Assembly (NCBI GenBank): GCA_945900455.1
Contig: CAMDJH010000039.1
Location: 1-32,801, forward strand
Length of the DNA: 32,801 nucleotides
Source of the DNA: Akkermansia muciniphila
Lineage (GTDB): Bacteria; Verrucomicrobiota; Verrucomicrobiia; Limisphaerales; UBA9464
Direction of reading: 5' to 3'
Shown: positions 24,173 to 31,643 of the stretch, piece by piece
Layout of the letters: each line of letters starts with the position of its first letter
Position numbering within the stretch: position 1 is the stretch's first letter
Made by a program: the position numbers and the translations under genes
Notes under the pieces: model-generated
What the model was told of the DNA's origin: nothing
Seen by the model: the letters and a program-made list of their open reading frames with translations, nothing else
Database searches by the model: none

Positions 24173-24637
24173 AGGGTATCTCGGATGGAACTAAGTCCAA
24201 ATTTGTATCACATGGAAGAGCGCGTCGCCGTCCTCTCTGCGTCACAACAAATTGAAGACTTGCAGCGACACGTCGGCATCTAACGTCTTCGTGCCGTTCG
24301 TGCCATTCTTTTTTTAAGGGGGAACCATCAAGATGGCCTTTGGTCTTGTTCGGGGCGGCCCATCCGACCATACTCGAAAACACCGTGATACGACCGAGCG
24401 CCACCGGTTTCCATTGCATTGCGACTGCCGCAACGCACCTGCGAATTTGTTTCGTATCAACGATCCTGGGGGCGGCCACGGTTTGCGCCGCTTCGGCTCA
24501 AGATCTCTCCTCGGCACTCCAGAGCGTGGATGGGGCCAAGTAATTTGGCTGTTTTTTGAGCAGCAGAGGTCCAGTCTGGGCATTCTGCGCTGGACATCCC
24601 GGGTACGTCAGAAGGTCGCTGCGTGGACCTCCGTGAA
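24173..24637. other. Divergent intergenic region with possible gene remnant
   Basis: This 465-bp gap separates the hydroxyacid dehydrogenase gene (minus) from the CocE hydrolase gene (plus). The dehydrogenase's minus-strand leader near 24207-24215 reads gatacaaat, a possible -10 region, but no partner -35 is clear. A T-run (ttttttt) at about 24309 follows no strong hairpin. The only coding-like part is at 24340-24543, listed separately. No RNA gene is seen. Confidence 0.4.
24340..24543 (+). pseudogene. Possible remnant of a secreted-protein gene
   Basis: The last 35 codons of this frame read like the start of an exported protein: LRICFVSTILGAATVCAASA is a good signal peptide with an ASA cleavage site, followed by QDLSSALQSVDGAK and a stop. 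No ATG precedes the signal-like part closely; the only listed start is a remote TTG. The mature part is missing. It could be the 5' end of a decayed gene, a very small secreted peptide started from CTG/ATT, or chance. No homolog is recognised. Confidence 0.25.
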
Positions 24638-26281
24638 ATGAATGGACCGAAGAACACCCTAAAGACCAAGGCCCTCGGCACGTTGACCGTCGTACTGCTT
24701 GCGTTGCTCGGCGGCCGACTGGCGGCGGCCGATCCGGTCAAACTGGAATTCCCGGTTATCATGCGGGATGGCGTCAAGCTGGCCACCGACGTCTGGCTGC
24801 CTGCCAGCAACACGCAGCCCAGGCCGGTCATTTTTCTTCGCTTCCCTTACAACAAAGACCTCGGTGCCGGGTTGGGCCGCGATGGAGTGGCGAAAGGCTA
24901 CGCAGTGGTGGCTCAGGATACCCGCGGGCGATTCAAGTCTGAGGGCGAGAATCTCCCCTTCTACCTCGATGGGCCCGACGGCGAGGACAGCGTGGCGTGG
25001 ATCACACAGCAACGTTGGTGTAACGGGCGGATCGGTACCTTCGGTGGATCCGCAGGAGCCATCACCCAGTTTCAACTGGCCGCCCATGGATCCAGCGACG
25101 TCGTCGCGCAGCATCTCACGGTGGGGGCGCCTAATCTCTACGATGTGGTCTACACCGGCGGCGTCTTCCGCAAGGCCCTCGTCGAGGACTGGATTCGACT
25201 CACAAAATTTGCCACGAACGCCCTGAGCCTTTGGGTAGCCCATCCCCTTTATGATGACTATTGGCGGGCTCAAGACGCGTCCCGAAAATACCGGAGCATT
25301 CGAGCATCGGCGGTTCATATCGGGGGCTACTGGGATATTTTCGCGCAACCGACCCTCGACGCCTTCGTTGGATACCAAAACCGCGGTGGACCGGGTGCCC
25401 GCGGCCGTCAGAAACTAATTATGGGCGCCTGGGGACACGGTGTTTTTCAGGAGAAAGTCGGTGAATTGACCTTTCCGGGCGGCAAGACACCGCCCGGCAA
25501 GGTCCAAGACCCTTGGCGCTGGTTCGACCGGGTTCTCAAGAGTGAAACCAACGGCGCGGATCATTGGCCGGCTGTCACCTACTACGTAATCGGCGACGTC
25601 AGTGACACCGCGGCACCAGGAAATATCTGGCGCACGGCGAATGCATGGCCGCCGGTCAAAACAACCGCAACCCGCTTCTATTTGCAGAGCGACCGATCGT
25701 TGACGGTTGAGAAACCGGCGAATCAGGAACCGCTCCAGTTTGCGTACGACCCGAATCATCCCGCACCGACCGTCGGGGGTATTCAACTTTCGATCCCGGC
25801 TGGGCCCATCGACCAACGCCGGGTGGAATCGCGGGACGATGTTTTGGTGTTTACCACCGAACCGCTCACCGTGCCGACGGAGGTGACGGGTCGGGTGCGG
25901 GCAAAACTGTGGGTCGCCACCGATGCCCCGGACACGGATTTCTTCGTGCGCCTGTGCGATGTCTATCCCGACGGGCGCTCCTTCAATCTGTGCGAGGGGA
26001 TGTTGCGGACGCGGTTCCGCAATGGGCTGGATCGGGAGGAATTCATGCCTGCGGGCAAGGCCGTCGAGCTGAACATCGATTGTTGGTCGACGAGCGTGAT
26101 CTTCAACCGGGGACACCGCATTCGGGTGCAGGTCACATCCAGCAGCTCGCCGGGCTTCGATCCGAATCCCAACACAGGCGAACGATTCCGGGCCAGTGAT
26201 CGGAAACAAATTGCCCGCAATACGGTCTTCGTGGACCGACGCCGGCCGTCGCACGTCACCCTGCCGGTGGCCGGACCCTAG
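24638..26281 (+). CDS. Exported CocE/NonD family hydrolase (peptidase S15-like)
   Basis: From ATG 24638 the product is 547 residues with a signal peptide (TLTVVLLALLGGRLAAA). The alpha/beta hydrolase domain shows VIMRDGVKLATDVWLP, VVAQDTRGRFKSEG, nucleophile motif FGGSAGAITQF (Ser138), GGYWDIFAQP (acid Asp) and MGAWGHG (base His), which match the triad positions of cocaine esterase and X-Pro dipeptidyl peptidases. The C-terminal jelly-roll domain (TEPLTVPTEVTGRVRAKLWV, DTDFFVRLCDVYPDGRS) is the X-Pro peptidase C-terminal type. Likely an extracytoplasmic esterase, amidase or acylase; substrate unknown. A GTG at 24623 in the same frame is possible but less likely. No SD. The formate dehydrogenase unit follows after 151 bp. 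Confidence 0.88.
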   Translation: MNGPKNTLKTKALGTLTVVLLALLGGRLAAADPVKLEFPVIMRDGVKLATDVWLPASNTQPRPVIFLRFPYNKDLGAGLGRDGVAKGYAVVAQDTRGRFKSEGENLPFYLDGPDGEDSVAWITQQRWCNGRIGTFGGSAGAITQFQLAAHGSSDVVAQHLTVGAPNLYDVVYTGGVFRKALVEDWIRLTKFATNALSLWVAHPLYDDYWRAQDASRKYRSIRASAVHIGGYWDIFAQPTLDAFVGYQNRGGPGARGRQKLIMGAWGHGVFQEKVGELTFPGGKTPPGKVQDPWRWFDRVLKSETNGADHWPAVTYYVIGDVSDTAAPGNIWRTANAWPPVKTTATRFYLQSDRSLTVEKPANQEPLQFAYDPNHPAPTVGGIQLSIPAGPIDQRRVESRDDVLVFTTEPLTVPTEVTGRVRAKLWVATDAPDTDFFVRLCDVYPDGRSFNLCEGMLRTRFRNGLDREEFMPAGKAVELNIDCWSTSVIFNRGHRIRVQVTSSSSPGFDPNPNTGERFRASDRKQIARNTVFVDRRRPSHVTLPVAGP

Positions 26282-26374
26282 GAGATTGTATAAAACCAGG
26301 TTCGCACGACGAGAAAGGGTGTCGTACTCAGCCTCCCCGCTGGAAAAAAGAATCTCCCCAAGGCGCAACACCGC

Positions 26375-26390
26375 TGGCAATATTTCTGCG
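26375..26390 (+). promoter_or_regulatory. Sigma-54-type promoter candidate for formate dehydrogenase
   Basis: TGGCAAT-ATTT-CTGCG matches the -24/-12 layout (consensus TGGCACG-N4-TTGCA) with the essential GG and GC at the right 10-bp spacing. It lies 43 bp upstream of the formate dehydrogenase start, which puts a transcript start near 26401. Formate dehydrogenase genes in enterobacteria use sigma-54, but no regulator gene or upstream activator site is visible here. Confidence 0.35.
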
Positions 26391-26432
26391 CGCGTGCTTT
26401 GAATAATCCGTCCCGGTACTCTCTTTTTTAAC

Positions 26433-28115
26433 ATGTCTGAAAACCTCAGTGCCCTCTCGTTCCGCAAGAGTGCCGAAAAGAATCTTTTTGAGCGGATGGT
26501 GGAGGCTGCCGACAAGGCGGGGACGGCTGCCACTCCGGCGACGGTGCATCGTCTGGGTGAGGAGTCACTTTTTGGCGATGCCATCACGCTCGGAGCGGTG
26601 TCGTTTTACGACTTCTTAAAGAAGGAAAACGAGGGTAAAAAGGTCTTCATCTGCAATGGTTCCGCCTGTCTTTGCGCGGGCACGCAGGAAACGCTGCATG
26701 AGGCGCTGGGTGGACATTTCAAGAAGGAAGAGATCGGCCACATCTGCTGCCTGGGACGTTGCCATCAAGGCGGGGCATTTCAGTTTGAGGGTCGGAACTA
26801 TTCCGGGCAGTCTGCGGCCGCGCTGAGCGGGCTTTTTTCGAGCGGCGAGGGGGATCCGGAGGATCGTTATGCCGTGGTGTCCCACCTTCAGCCCGCTCAA
26901 CTCACCGCGCCGTTCCCCGGCATTGAAGCTTATTACGCGCCGTTCCGGGAGTTGCTGGGGAGGGATCGCGATTGGCTGGCGGGCGAACTAAAAGACTCCG
27001 GCTTGCGGGGGCGGGGCGGGGCCGGTTTTCCACTGCATTTTAAGTGGTCCTCCTGCCGGACGGCGGAAGGGGCGGTTAAATACGTGGTCTGCAACGCGGA
27101 CGAAGGCGATCCGGGTGCCTACATTGACAAGTACCTCATGGAGCAACGCCCGCATTCGGTGTTGCTGGGTATGATGGTCGCGGGGTGGTTCACCAACGCC
27201 CAGGTGGGAGTGCTGTACATCCGCGCCGAGTATCCGGAATCGGTCCGCATCGTCGATGCGGCCATCGCTGAATTGCGCGCCGCAGGACTCCTGGGCAAGG
27301 ACATCCTGGGCAGCGGCTTCCACTTCGAACTCAAGACGATCAAAGGAGCTGGGGCTTATATTTGCGGAGAGGAAACGGCCCTGCTCGCCAGTATCGAAGG
27401 CCAACGACCCGAAGTACGGGTGCGCCCCCCTTTCCCCACCATCGAGGGCCTTTATCGGAAGCCGACCATTGTCAACAACGTGGAAACCTTCGCAAACCTC
27501 CACGCGATCCTCACGCTCGGCGGCAAAGGGTACGCCGCGGTCGGCACCCCTCAGAGCACCGGACCGAAGTTGCTCTCTCTGGACAGTCATTTTGTGAAGC
27601 CAGGCATCTACGAAGTTTCCATGGGCACGCCGCTCAGCGACGTCGTCACGCTCGCCGGCGGCTTCCGGACACAGATCAAGGCCCTCCAGGTCGGCGGTCC
27701 GCTCGGCGGGATTGTGCCACGGGACAGAATCGGAGATCTCACGGTCGATTTCGAATCGTTCAAGAAAGCCGGATTCCTCCTCGGCCACGCGGGTGTCGTC
27801 AGCATTCCGGAGACATTCCCGATGATCGAATACATCCAGCACCTCTTCCAATTCACCGCCGATGAGAGTTGCGGCAAGTGCTTTCCCTGCCGGCTCGGCA
27901 GCACGCGCGGCAAGGAACTCATCGCCAAGGCCCGCAGCGACAGCAGCTACCAGATCGACCGCACACTCCTCAACGACCTGCTCGAAACGCTGGAACAGAC
28001 CTCCCTCTGCGCCCTCGGCGGCGGCGTGCCGTTGCCAATCAAGAATGCGCTGCAATATTTCGAGGACGAATTAGGCCCTTATCTGAAAACTGCGACCAAA
28101 CCTGCCAACCGCTAA
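26433..28115 (+). CDS. fdsB: NAD-dependent formate dehydrogenase, NuoE/NuoF-like beta subunit
   Basis: This 560-residue diaphorase subunit would pass electrons from the molybdenum subunit through FMN to NAD+ in the cytoplasm. Residues about 69-125 form a thioredoxin-like [2Fe-2S] domain like NuoE, with Cys74 and Cys79 (CNGSAC) and Cys106 and Cys110 (CLGRC). The NuoF part carries the NADH/FMN motifs GRGGAGFP (193-200), CNADEGDPGAYIDKYLMEQ and GAGAYICGEETALLASIEGQ, and the [4Fe-4S] site Cys480, Cys483, Cys486 and Cys526 (ESCGKCFPC). It resembles FdsB and HoxF. No separate fdsG is found nearby, and the cysteine set in the N-terminal domain suggests it fills that role. The catalytic subunit starts 5 nt after the stop. 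No SD (cttttttaacATG). Confidence 0.9.
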   Translation: MSENLSALSFRKSAEKNLFERMVEAADKAGTAATPATVHRLGEESLFGDAITLGAVSFYDFLKKENEGKKVFICNGSACLCAGTQETLHEALGGHFKKEEIGHICCLGRCHQGGAFQFEGRNYSGQSAAALSGLFSSGEGDPEDRYAVVSHLQPAQLTAPFPGIEAYYAPFRELLGRDRDWLAGELKDSGLRGRGGAGFPLHFKWSSCRTAEGAVKYVVCNADEGDPGAYIDKYLMEQRPHSVLLGMMVAGWFTNAQVGVLYIRAEYPESVRIVDAAIAELRAAGLLGKDILGSGFHFELKTIKGAGAYICGEETALLASIEGQRPEVRVRPPFPTIEGLYRKPTIVNNVETFANLHAILTLGGKGYAAVGTPQSTGPKLLSLDSHFVKPGIYEVSMGTPLSDVVTLAGGFRTQIKALQVGGPLGGIVPRDRIGDLTVDFESFKKAGFLLGHAGVVSIPETFPMIEYIQHLFQFTADESCGKCFPCRLGSTRGKELIAKARSDSSYQIDRTLLNDLLETLEQTSLCALGGGVPLPIKNALQYFEDELGPYLKTATKPANR

Positions 28116-28120
28116 CACTT

Positions 28121-30886
28121 ATGGTCAAAGACTTGCCCACCCTCACCGCCTTTATCGATGGCGAACCGGAGCCCTTTCAGTCCGGCGACACTCTGCTCAA
28201 CGTCATCGACCGCCATCGCGGACGCGGGCACGTGCCAACGCTCTGCGACGCACCGCAGTTGAAGCCCTATGGCGCCTGCCGCGTCTGCTCGGTTGAAATT
28301 GCGCAGAGCGACGATGGGCCGCGCCGGATCGTGGCGGCCTGCCACACCCCCATCACGCAAGGGATGCATATCTTCACCGAGTCGCCCAAGGTGCGCAGGC
28401 TGCGTCGGAACATCGTCGAACTCGTGCTCACCGATCACCCGCTCGACTGCCTGACGTGCGAGGTGAATGGGAACTGCGAATTGCAAACGGTGGCAGCGAA
28501 GGTCGGCGTGCGGACCGTCCGGTATCCGGCGGGAGCGAATCATCTGGATCGCCAAAAGGATCTCTCGCACCCGTATATGACTTCGGACCTATCGAAGTGC
28601 ATAAACTGCTCCCGCTGCGTGCGGGCCTGTGACGAAGTGCAGGGACAGTTTGTCCTCTCGATGCATGGCCGCGGTTTCGAAGCCCGCATTATCAAGACGA
28701 TGGACGACTCCTTTGCGGATTCGACCTGCGTCTCGTGCGGCGCCTGCGCCCAGGCGTGTCCGACTTCGGCGATCTCGGATATGTTCCAGTCAAAATCGAT
28801 CGAGGCGACGAAGCGGACTCGGACCATTTGCACTTATTGCGGCGTGGGCTGCAACCTCGTGGTGGCGACCAAGGGGAACGAAGTGCTCAGCATCCAGGCG
28901 CCCATCGACGCCGAGGTGAATCACGCCCACACCTGCCTGAAGGGTCGCTACGCTTTCAAGTTCTATAATCATAAGGATCGGCTGCGCAACCCATTGATCC
29001 GCACCAATGGCCACTTCGAGGAAGCCACCTGGGACGAGGCCTACACCCACATCGTGACGAACTTGAAGCGCATCAAAGCCGAACATGGCGGGCAGGCCAT
29101 CGCGGGCATTTCGTCGGCCCGCTGCACGAATGAGGAAAACTACCTCATGCAAAAATTTATCCGCGCCGTGATGGCAACCAATAACATCGACTGCTGTGCG
29201 CGCGTCTGTCACAGCCCGACCGCATGGGGCATGCAGAAGAGTTTTGGCACCGGTGCGGCGACGAACAGTTTTGAAGATATCGAATACGCCGAGTGCCTCA
29301 TGGTCATCGGCGCGAATCCGACCGAGGGCCATCCGGTTACCGGCGCGCGGTTGAAACAGCAGGTGATGAAAGGTGTGCCGCTGATCGTCATTGATCCGCG
29401 AAAGATTGAGTTGGTCCCTTATGCCAAACATCACCTGCAACTCCGCCCCGGCACCAACGTGGCGCTTCTGAACATGATGGCTCGCTTCATCTTGGATGCC
29501 GGATTGGTGAAGAAGGATTTCGTGGCCAAACGTTGCGAGAATTGGGATGCATTCGAGGCCGGTTTGCGGGCGCTCGACCTCGATGCTATCGAGGCCGCCA
29601 CGGGTGTGGATCGTGAACGTGTGCGCGCCGCCGCCCTCGAATATGCCAGCGCCAAGACCGCGATGAGCTTCCACGGTCTCGGCGTTACCGAACACGAGCA
29701 GGGCGCGAAGACCGTCATGCTCATTTCCAACCTCGCCATGATGACCGGAAACATTGGCCGCCCCGGGGTCGGCGTAAATCCTCTCCGCGGTCAGAATAAT
29801 GTGCAGGGTGCTGCCGACATGGGTTGCCAGCCGCATCAGGGCGCGGGCTACATGGAGGTCAGCGATCCCGAGCATCACCGTCTCTATGAGGCATTCTACG
29901 GCGCGAAACTCAGCGAAGAAGTCGGCTGGAAGATTCCCCAGATGTTCGACGCCGCGATTGCCGGCAAACTCAAGGCGCTCTGGCTCATGGGAGAGGACGT
30001 CGTGCAGACCGACCCGGATTCCGAGCACGTTCGACACGCGATGAACGCCTTGGACTTCCTCGTCGTGCAGGAGATTTTCATGACCGAAACGTCGAAATAC
30101 GCCAACGTCATTCTACCCGCTTCCTCGTTTCTGGAAAAGAGCGGCACCTTCACCAATGCCGAGCGGCGAGTCCAACGGGTCAATGCCAGCGTAAAACCGC
30201 TGACCGGCACCAAACCCGACGGCCAGATCCTCTGCGAGATCATGCAGCGCTTCGGGTACCCGCAGCCGGATTACACGCCAGACGGTGTCCTCGCCGAGAT
30301 CGCCGGCATTGTGCCCTTCTTCAAAGGCGCGACGTGGGAGGGCTTGGGTGACAACGGCAAGCAATGGCCCATCGCAGCCGATGGCACCGACACGCAGATC
30401 ATGCATCAGGAGACATTCCAACGCGGCCTTGGCAAGTTCCACTTCTTCCCCTGGGAAGAATCGAAGGAACTCGTCACCCACGGTAAACAATTCCCCTATA
30501 TTCTTACCACCGGCCGCCTCCTCGAACATTACAACTGTGGTACCATGACTCGCCGTACCGGCAACGGTGCAATCGTTACCGAGGATGTGCTTTCCATCAA
30601 TCCGGCCGACGCGAAGAAAAAAAAGATCAGTACCGGCGACAAAGTCCGCCTCTTTTCGGCCCGGGGTGAGGTTGCGTTGCATGCGATCGTGACGGATGAA
30701 GTAAAGCCGGGCATTCTCTACACCACGTTTCACTTTCCCGAAGCCATGGTGAACAACGTCACGGGCCCGGGCTGCGACGCGGATACACTATGCCCGGAAT
30801 ACAAGGTGGTCGCGGTGGACGTGGAGCGCATCAGTCCTTCCACGGGAAAAAAGATCAAGCCGCACGAGATGTTGGCCGCACGTTAA
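28121..30886 (+). CDS. fdsA: NAD-dependent formate dehydrogenase, molybdenum alpha subunit
   Basis: This 921-residue subunit would oxidise formate to CO2 at a bis-MGD molybdenum (or tungsten) site. Domains in order: a [2Fe-2S] ferredoxin-like domain (Cys42, 53, 56, 74); a NuoG-type His-Cys [4Fe-4S] site (His106, Cys110, 113, 119); two ferredoxin [4Fe-4S] clusters (Cys160, 163, 166, 170 and Cys203, 206, 209, 213); and the molybdopterin domain with its own cluster (Cys237, 240, 244, 272). The active site DCCARVCHSPTAWGM has Cys363 and His364 where E. coli FdhF has selenocysteine, so this is a selenium-free form. GHPVTGARLKQ and the C-terminal MTRRTGNGAI match MGD-binding regions. The ATG at 28121 is 5 nt after the beta-subunit stop; longer in-frame starts inside that gene are artefacts. 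Neither fdhD nor fdsD lies beside it. Confidence 0.94.
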   Translation: MVKDLPTLTAFIDGEPEPFQSGDTLLNVIDRHRGRGHVPTLCDAPQLKPYGACRVCSVEIAQSDDGPRRIVAACHTPITQGMHIFTESPKVRRLRRNIVELVLTDHPLDCLTCEVNGNCELQTVAAKVGVRTVRYPAGANHLDRQKDLSHPYMTSDLSKCINCSRCVRACDEVQGQFVLSMHGRGFEARIIKTMDDSFADSTCVSCGACAQACPTSAISDMFQSKSIEATKRTRTICTYCGVGCNLVVATKGNEVLSIQAPIDAEVNHAHTCLKGRYAFKFYNHKDRLRNPLIRTNGHFEEATWDEAYTHIVTNLKRIKAEHGGQAIAGISSARCTNEENYLMQKFIRAVMATNNIDCCARVCHSPTAWGMQKSFGTGAATNSFEDIEYAECLMVIGANPTEGHPVTGARLKQQVMKGVPLIVIDPRKIELVPYAKHHLQLRPGTNVALLNMMARFILDAGLVKKDFVAKRCENWDAFEAGLRALDLDAIEAATGVDRERVRAAALEYASAKTAMSFHGLGVTEHEQGAKTVMLISNLAMMTGNIGRPGVGVNPLRGQNNVQGAADMGCQPHQGAGYMEVSDPEHHRLYEAFYGAKLSEEVGWKIPQMFDAAIAGKLKALWLMGEDVVQTDPDSEHVRHAMNALDFLVVQEIFMTETSKYANVILPASSFLEKSGTFTNAERRVQRVNASVKPLTGTKPDGQILCEIMQRFGYPQPDYTPDGVLAEIAGIVPFFKGATWEGLGDNGKQWPIAADGTDTQIMHQETFQRGLGKFHFFPWEESKELVTHGKQFPYILTTGRLLEHYNCGTMTRRTGNGAIVTEDVLSINPADAKKKKISTGDKVRLFSARGEVALHAIVTDEVKPGILYTTFHFPEAMVNNVTGPGCDADTLCPEYKVVAVDVERISPSTGKKIKPHEMLAAR

Positions 30887-30921
30887 GCACGAATCCTCAC
30901 GGGCCCAGCCCAAAAATGCCC

Positions 30922-30948
30922 TTGACAACACACCGCTGAAACTAAATC
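30922..30948 (+). promoter_or_regulatory. Weak sigma-70-type promoter candidate for rhodanese gene
   Basis: TTGACA (30922-30927) is a perfect -35 box. The best -10 is TAAATC (30943-30948) at a short 15-nt spacing. It lies 35 bp after the formate dehydrogenase gene ends and 86 bp before the rhodanese ATG. The perfect hexamer makes separate transcription of the rhodanese gene plausible. Confidence 0.35.
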
Positions 30949-30962
30949 TCTCCACTTCAACT

Positions 30963-31007
30963 CCGGGAACTACTTCCGGTAGCAGGGCTTGGCCTGGGGG
31001 TCAGGCC
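30963..31007 (+). other. Two-hairpin leader upstream of rhodanese gene
   Basis: A stem CCGG(G)AA/TTCCGG with one bulge lies at about 30963-30979. A perfect 6-bp stem GGCCTG/CAGGCC (30991-30996 and 31002-31007) has a GGGGT loop. No T-run follows, so it is not a normal terminator. It may shape the 5' leader of the rhodanese mRNA or end the formate dehydrogenase message. Confidence 0.3.
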
Positions 31008-31033
31008 GACAAAATTAAACCATTAGAAACGCA

Positions 31034-31420
31034 ATGAAAAAACTCATCACACTCCTCGCAACGGTATTCGTCGCGGCGTCAACGTTTGCTGGCGAATTCC
31101 CCGACATCAGCGTCACGGAAGTCAAAGCGCTCACTGAATCCAAAAAGGCGGTATTCATTGATGTCAACGGCTCGGAATCGTTCGCCAAGGGGCGTATCCC
31201 GGGAGCCCTCGACTATGCCGCCATCAAGAACAACCTGACGGAGGCCCTGCCCAAGGACAAGAACATGCTGATCGTCGCGTATTGCGGTGGGCCTCAGTGC
31301 AAGGCCTACCAAGCGGCCGCCAATGCGGCTCAGAAGCTGGGCTACAAGAACATCAAGCACATGTCCGCTGGCATCTCAGGCTGGAAACAAGCCGGCCAGA
31401 AACTGGAAAAGAAGATCTAA
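31034..31420 (+). CDS. Exported single-domain rhodanese-like protein
   Basis: The 128-residue product has a Sec signal peptide (MKKLITLLATVFVAASTFA) and one rhodanese domain: VFIDVNGSESFAKGRIPGALD (CH2A/CDC25-like strand and loop), then the active loop YCGGPQCKAY with the likely nucleophile Cys followed by GGPQC, then SAGISGWKQAG. It would carry persulfide or transfer sulfur outside the cytoplasm. A second Cys in the loop (CGGPQC) could allow disulfide chemistry instead. It follows the formate dehydrogenase genes after 147 bp with its own promoter candidate, so a link to molybdoenzyme maturation, which occurs in the cytoplasm, is unlikely. A strong terminator follows. Confidence 0.87.
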   Translation: MKKLITLLATVFVAASTFAGEFPDISVTEVKALTESKKAVFIDVNGSESFAKGRIPGALDYAAIKNNLTEALPKDKNMLIVAYCGGPQCKAYQAAANAAQKLGYKNIKHMSAGISGWKQAGQKLEKKI

Positions 31421-31443
31421 ATTCTCCTTCGGTTTTTGATCAA

Positions 31444-31474
31444 AGGCGCTTCGGGTTCACGACCCGAAGCGCCT
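31444..31474 (+). terminator. Rho-independent terminator of rhodanese gene
   Basis: A perfect 13-bp stem (31444-31456 with 31462-31474) has the 5-nt loop TCACG and is followed by GTTTTGTTT. It lies 24 bp after the rhodanese stop codon. It is the clearest terminator in the window. Confidence 0.85.
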
Positions 31475-31643
31475 GTTTTGTTTCTGGAGAAGCCTTCGGC
31501 GGGGACGGATGTACCCCCACGCGTTCCCCAAACCTCAGCGTCCGTATGCGGTGAGCTGAACGATTAATGTCATGGATAAGGTAACGTGGCGTCAGAGGAT
31601 CGCCCAGGCACCCGAATTCCAGTTTCTCGTTCCACCCATGGCC

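Noticed and set aside
27869-28120. Upstream extension of the formate dehydrogenase alpha frame
   Set aside because: The extension overlaps the well-supported beta subunit in another frame; homology begins at the ATG at 28121.
28790-30037. 415-codon open frame opposite the formate dehydrogenase alpha gene
   Set aside because: The plus-strand gene has full domain evidence. The antisense frame is open because of high GC at third positions and shows no recognisable protein.
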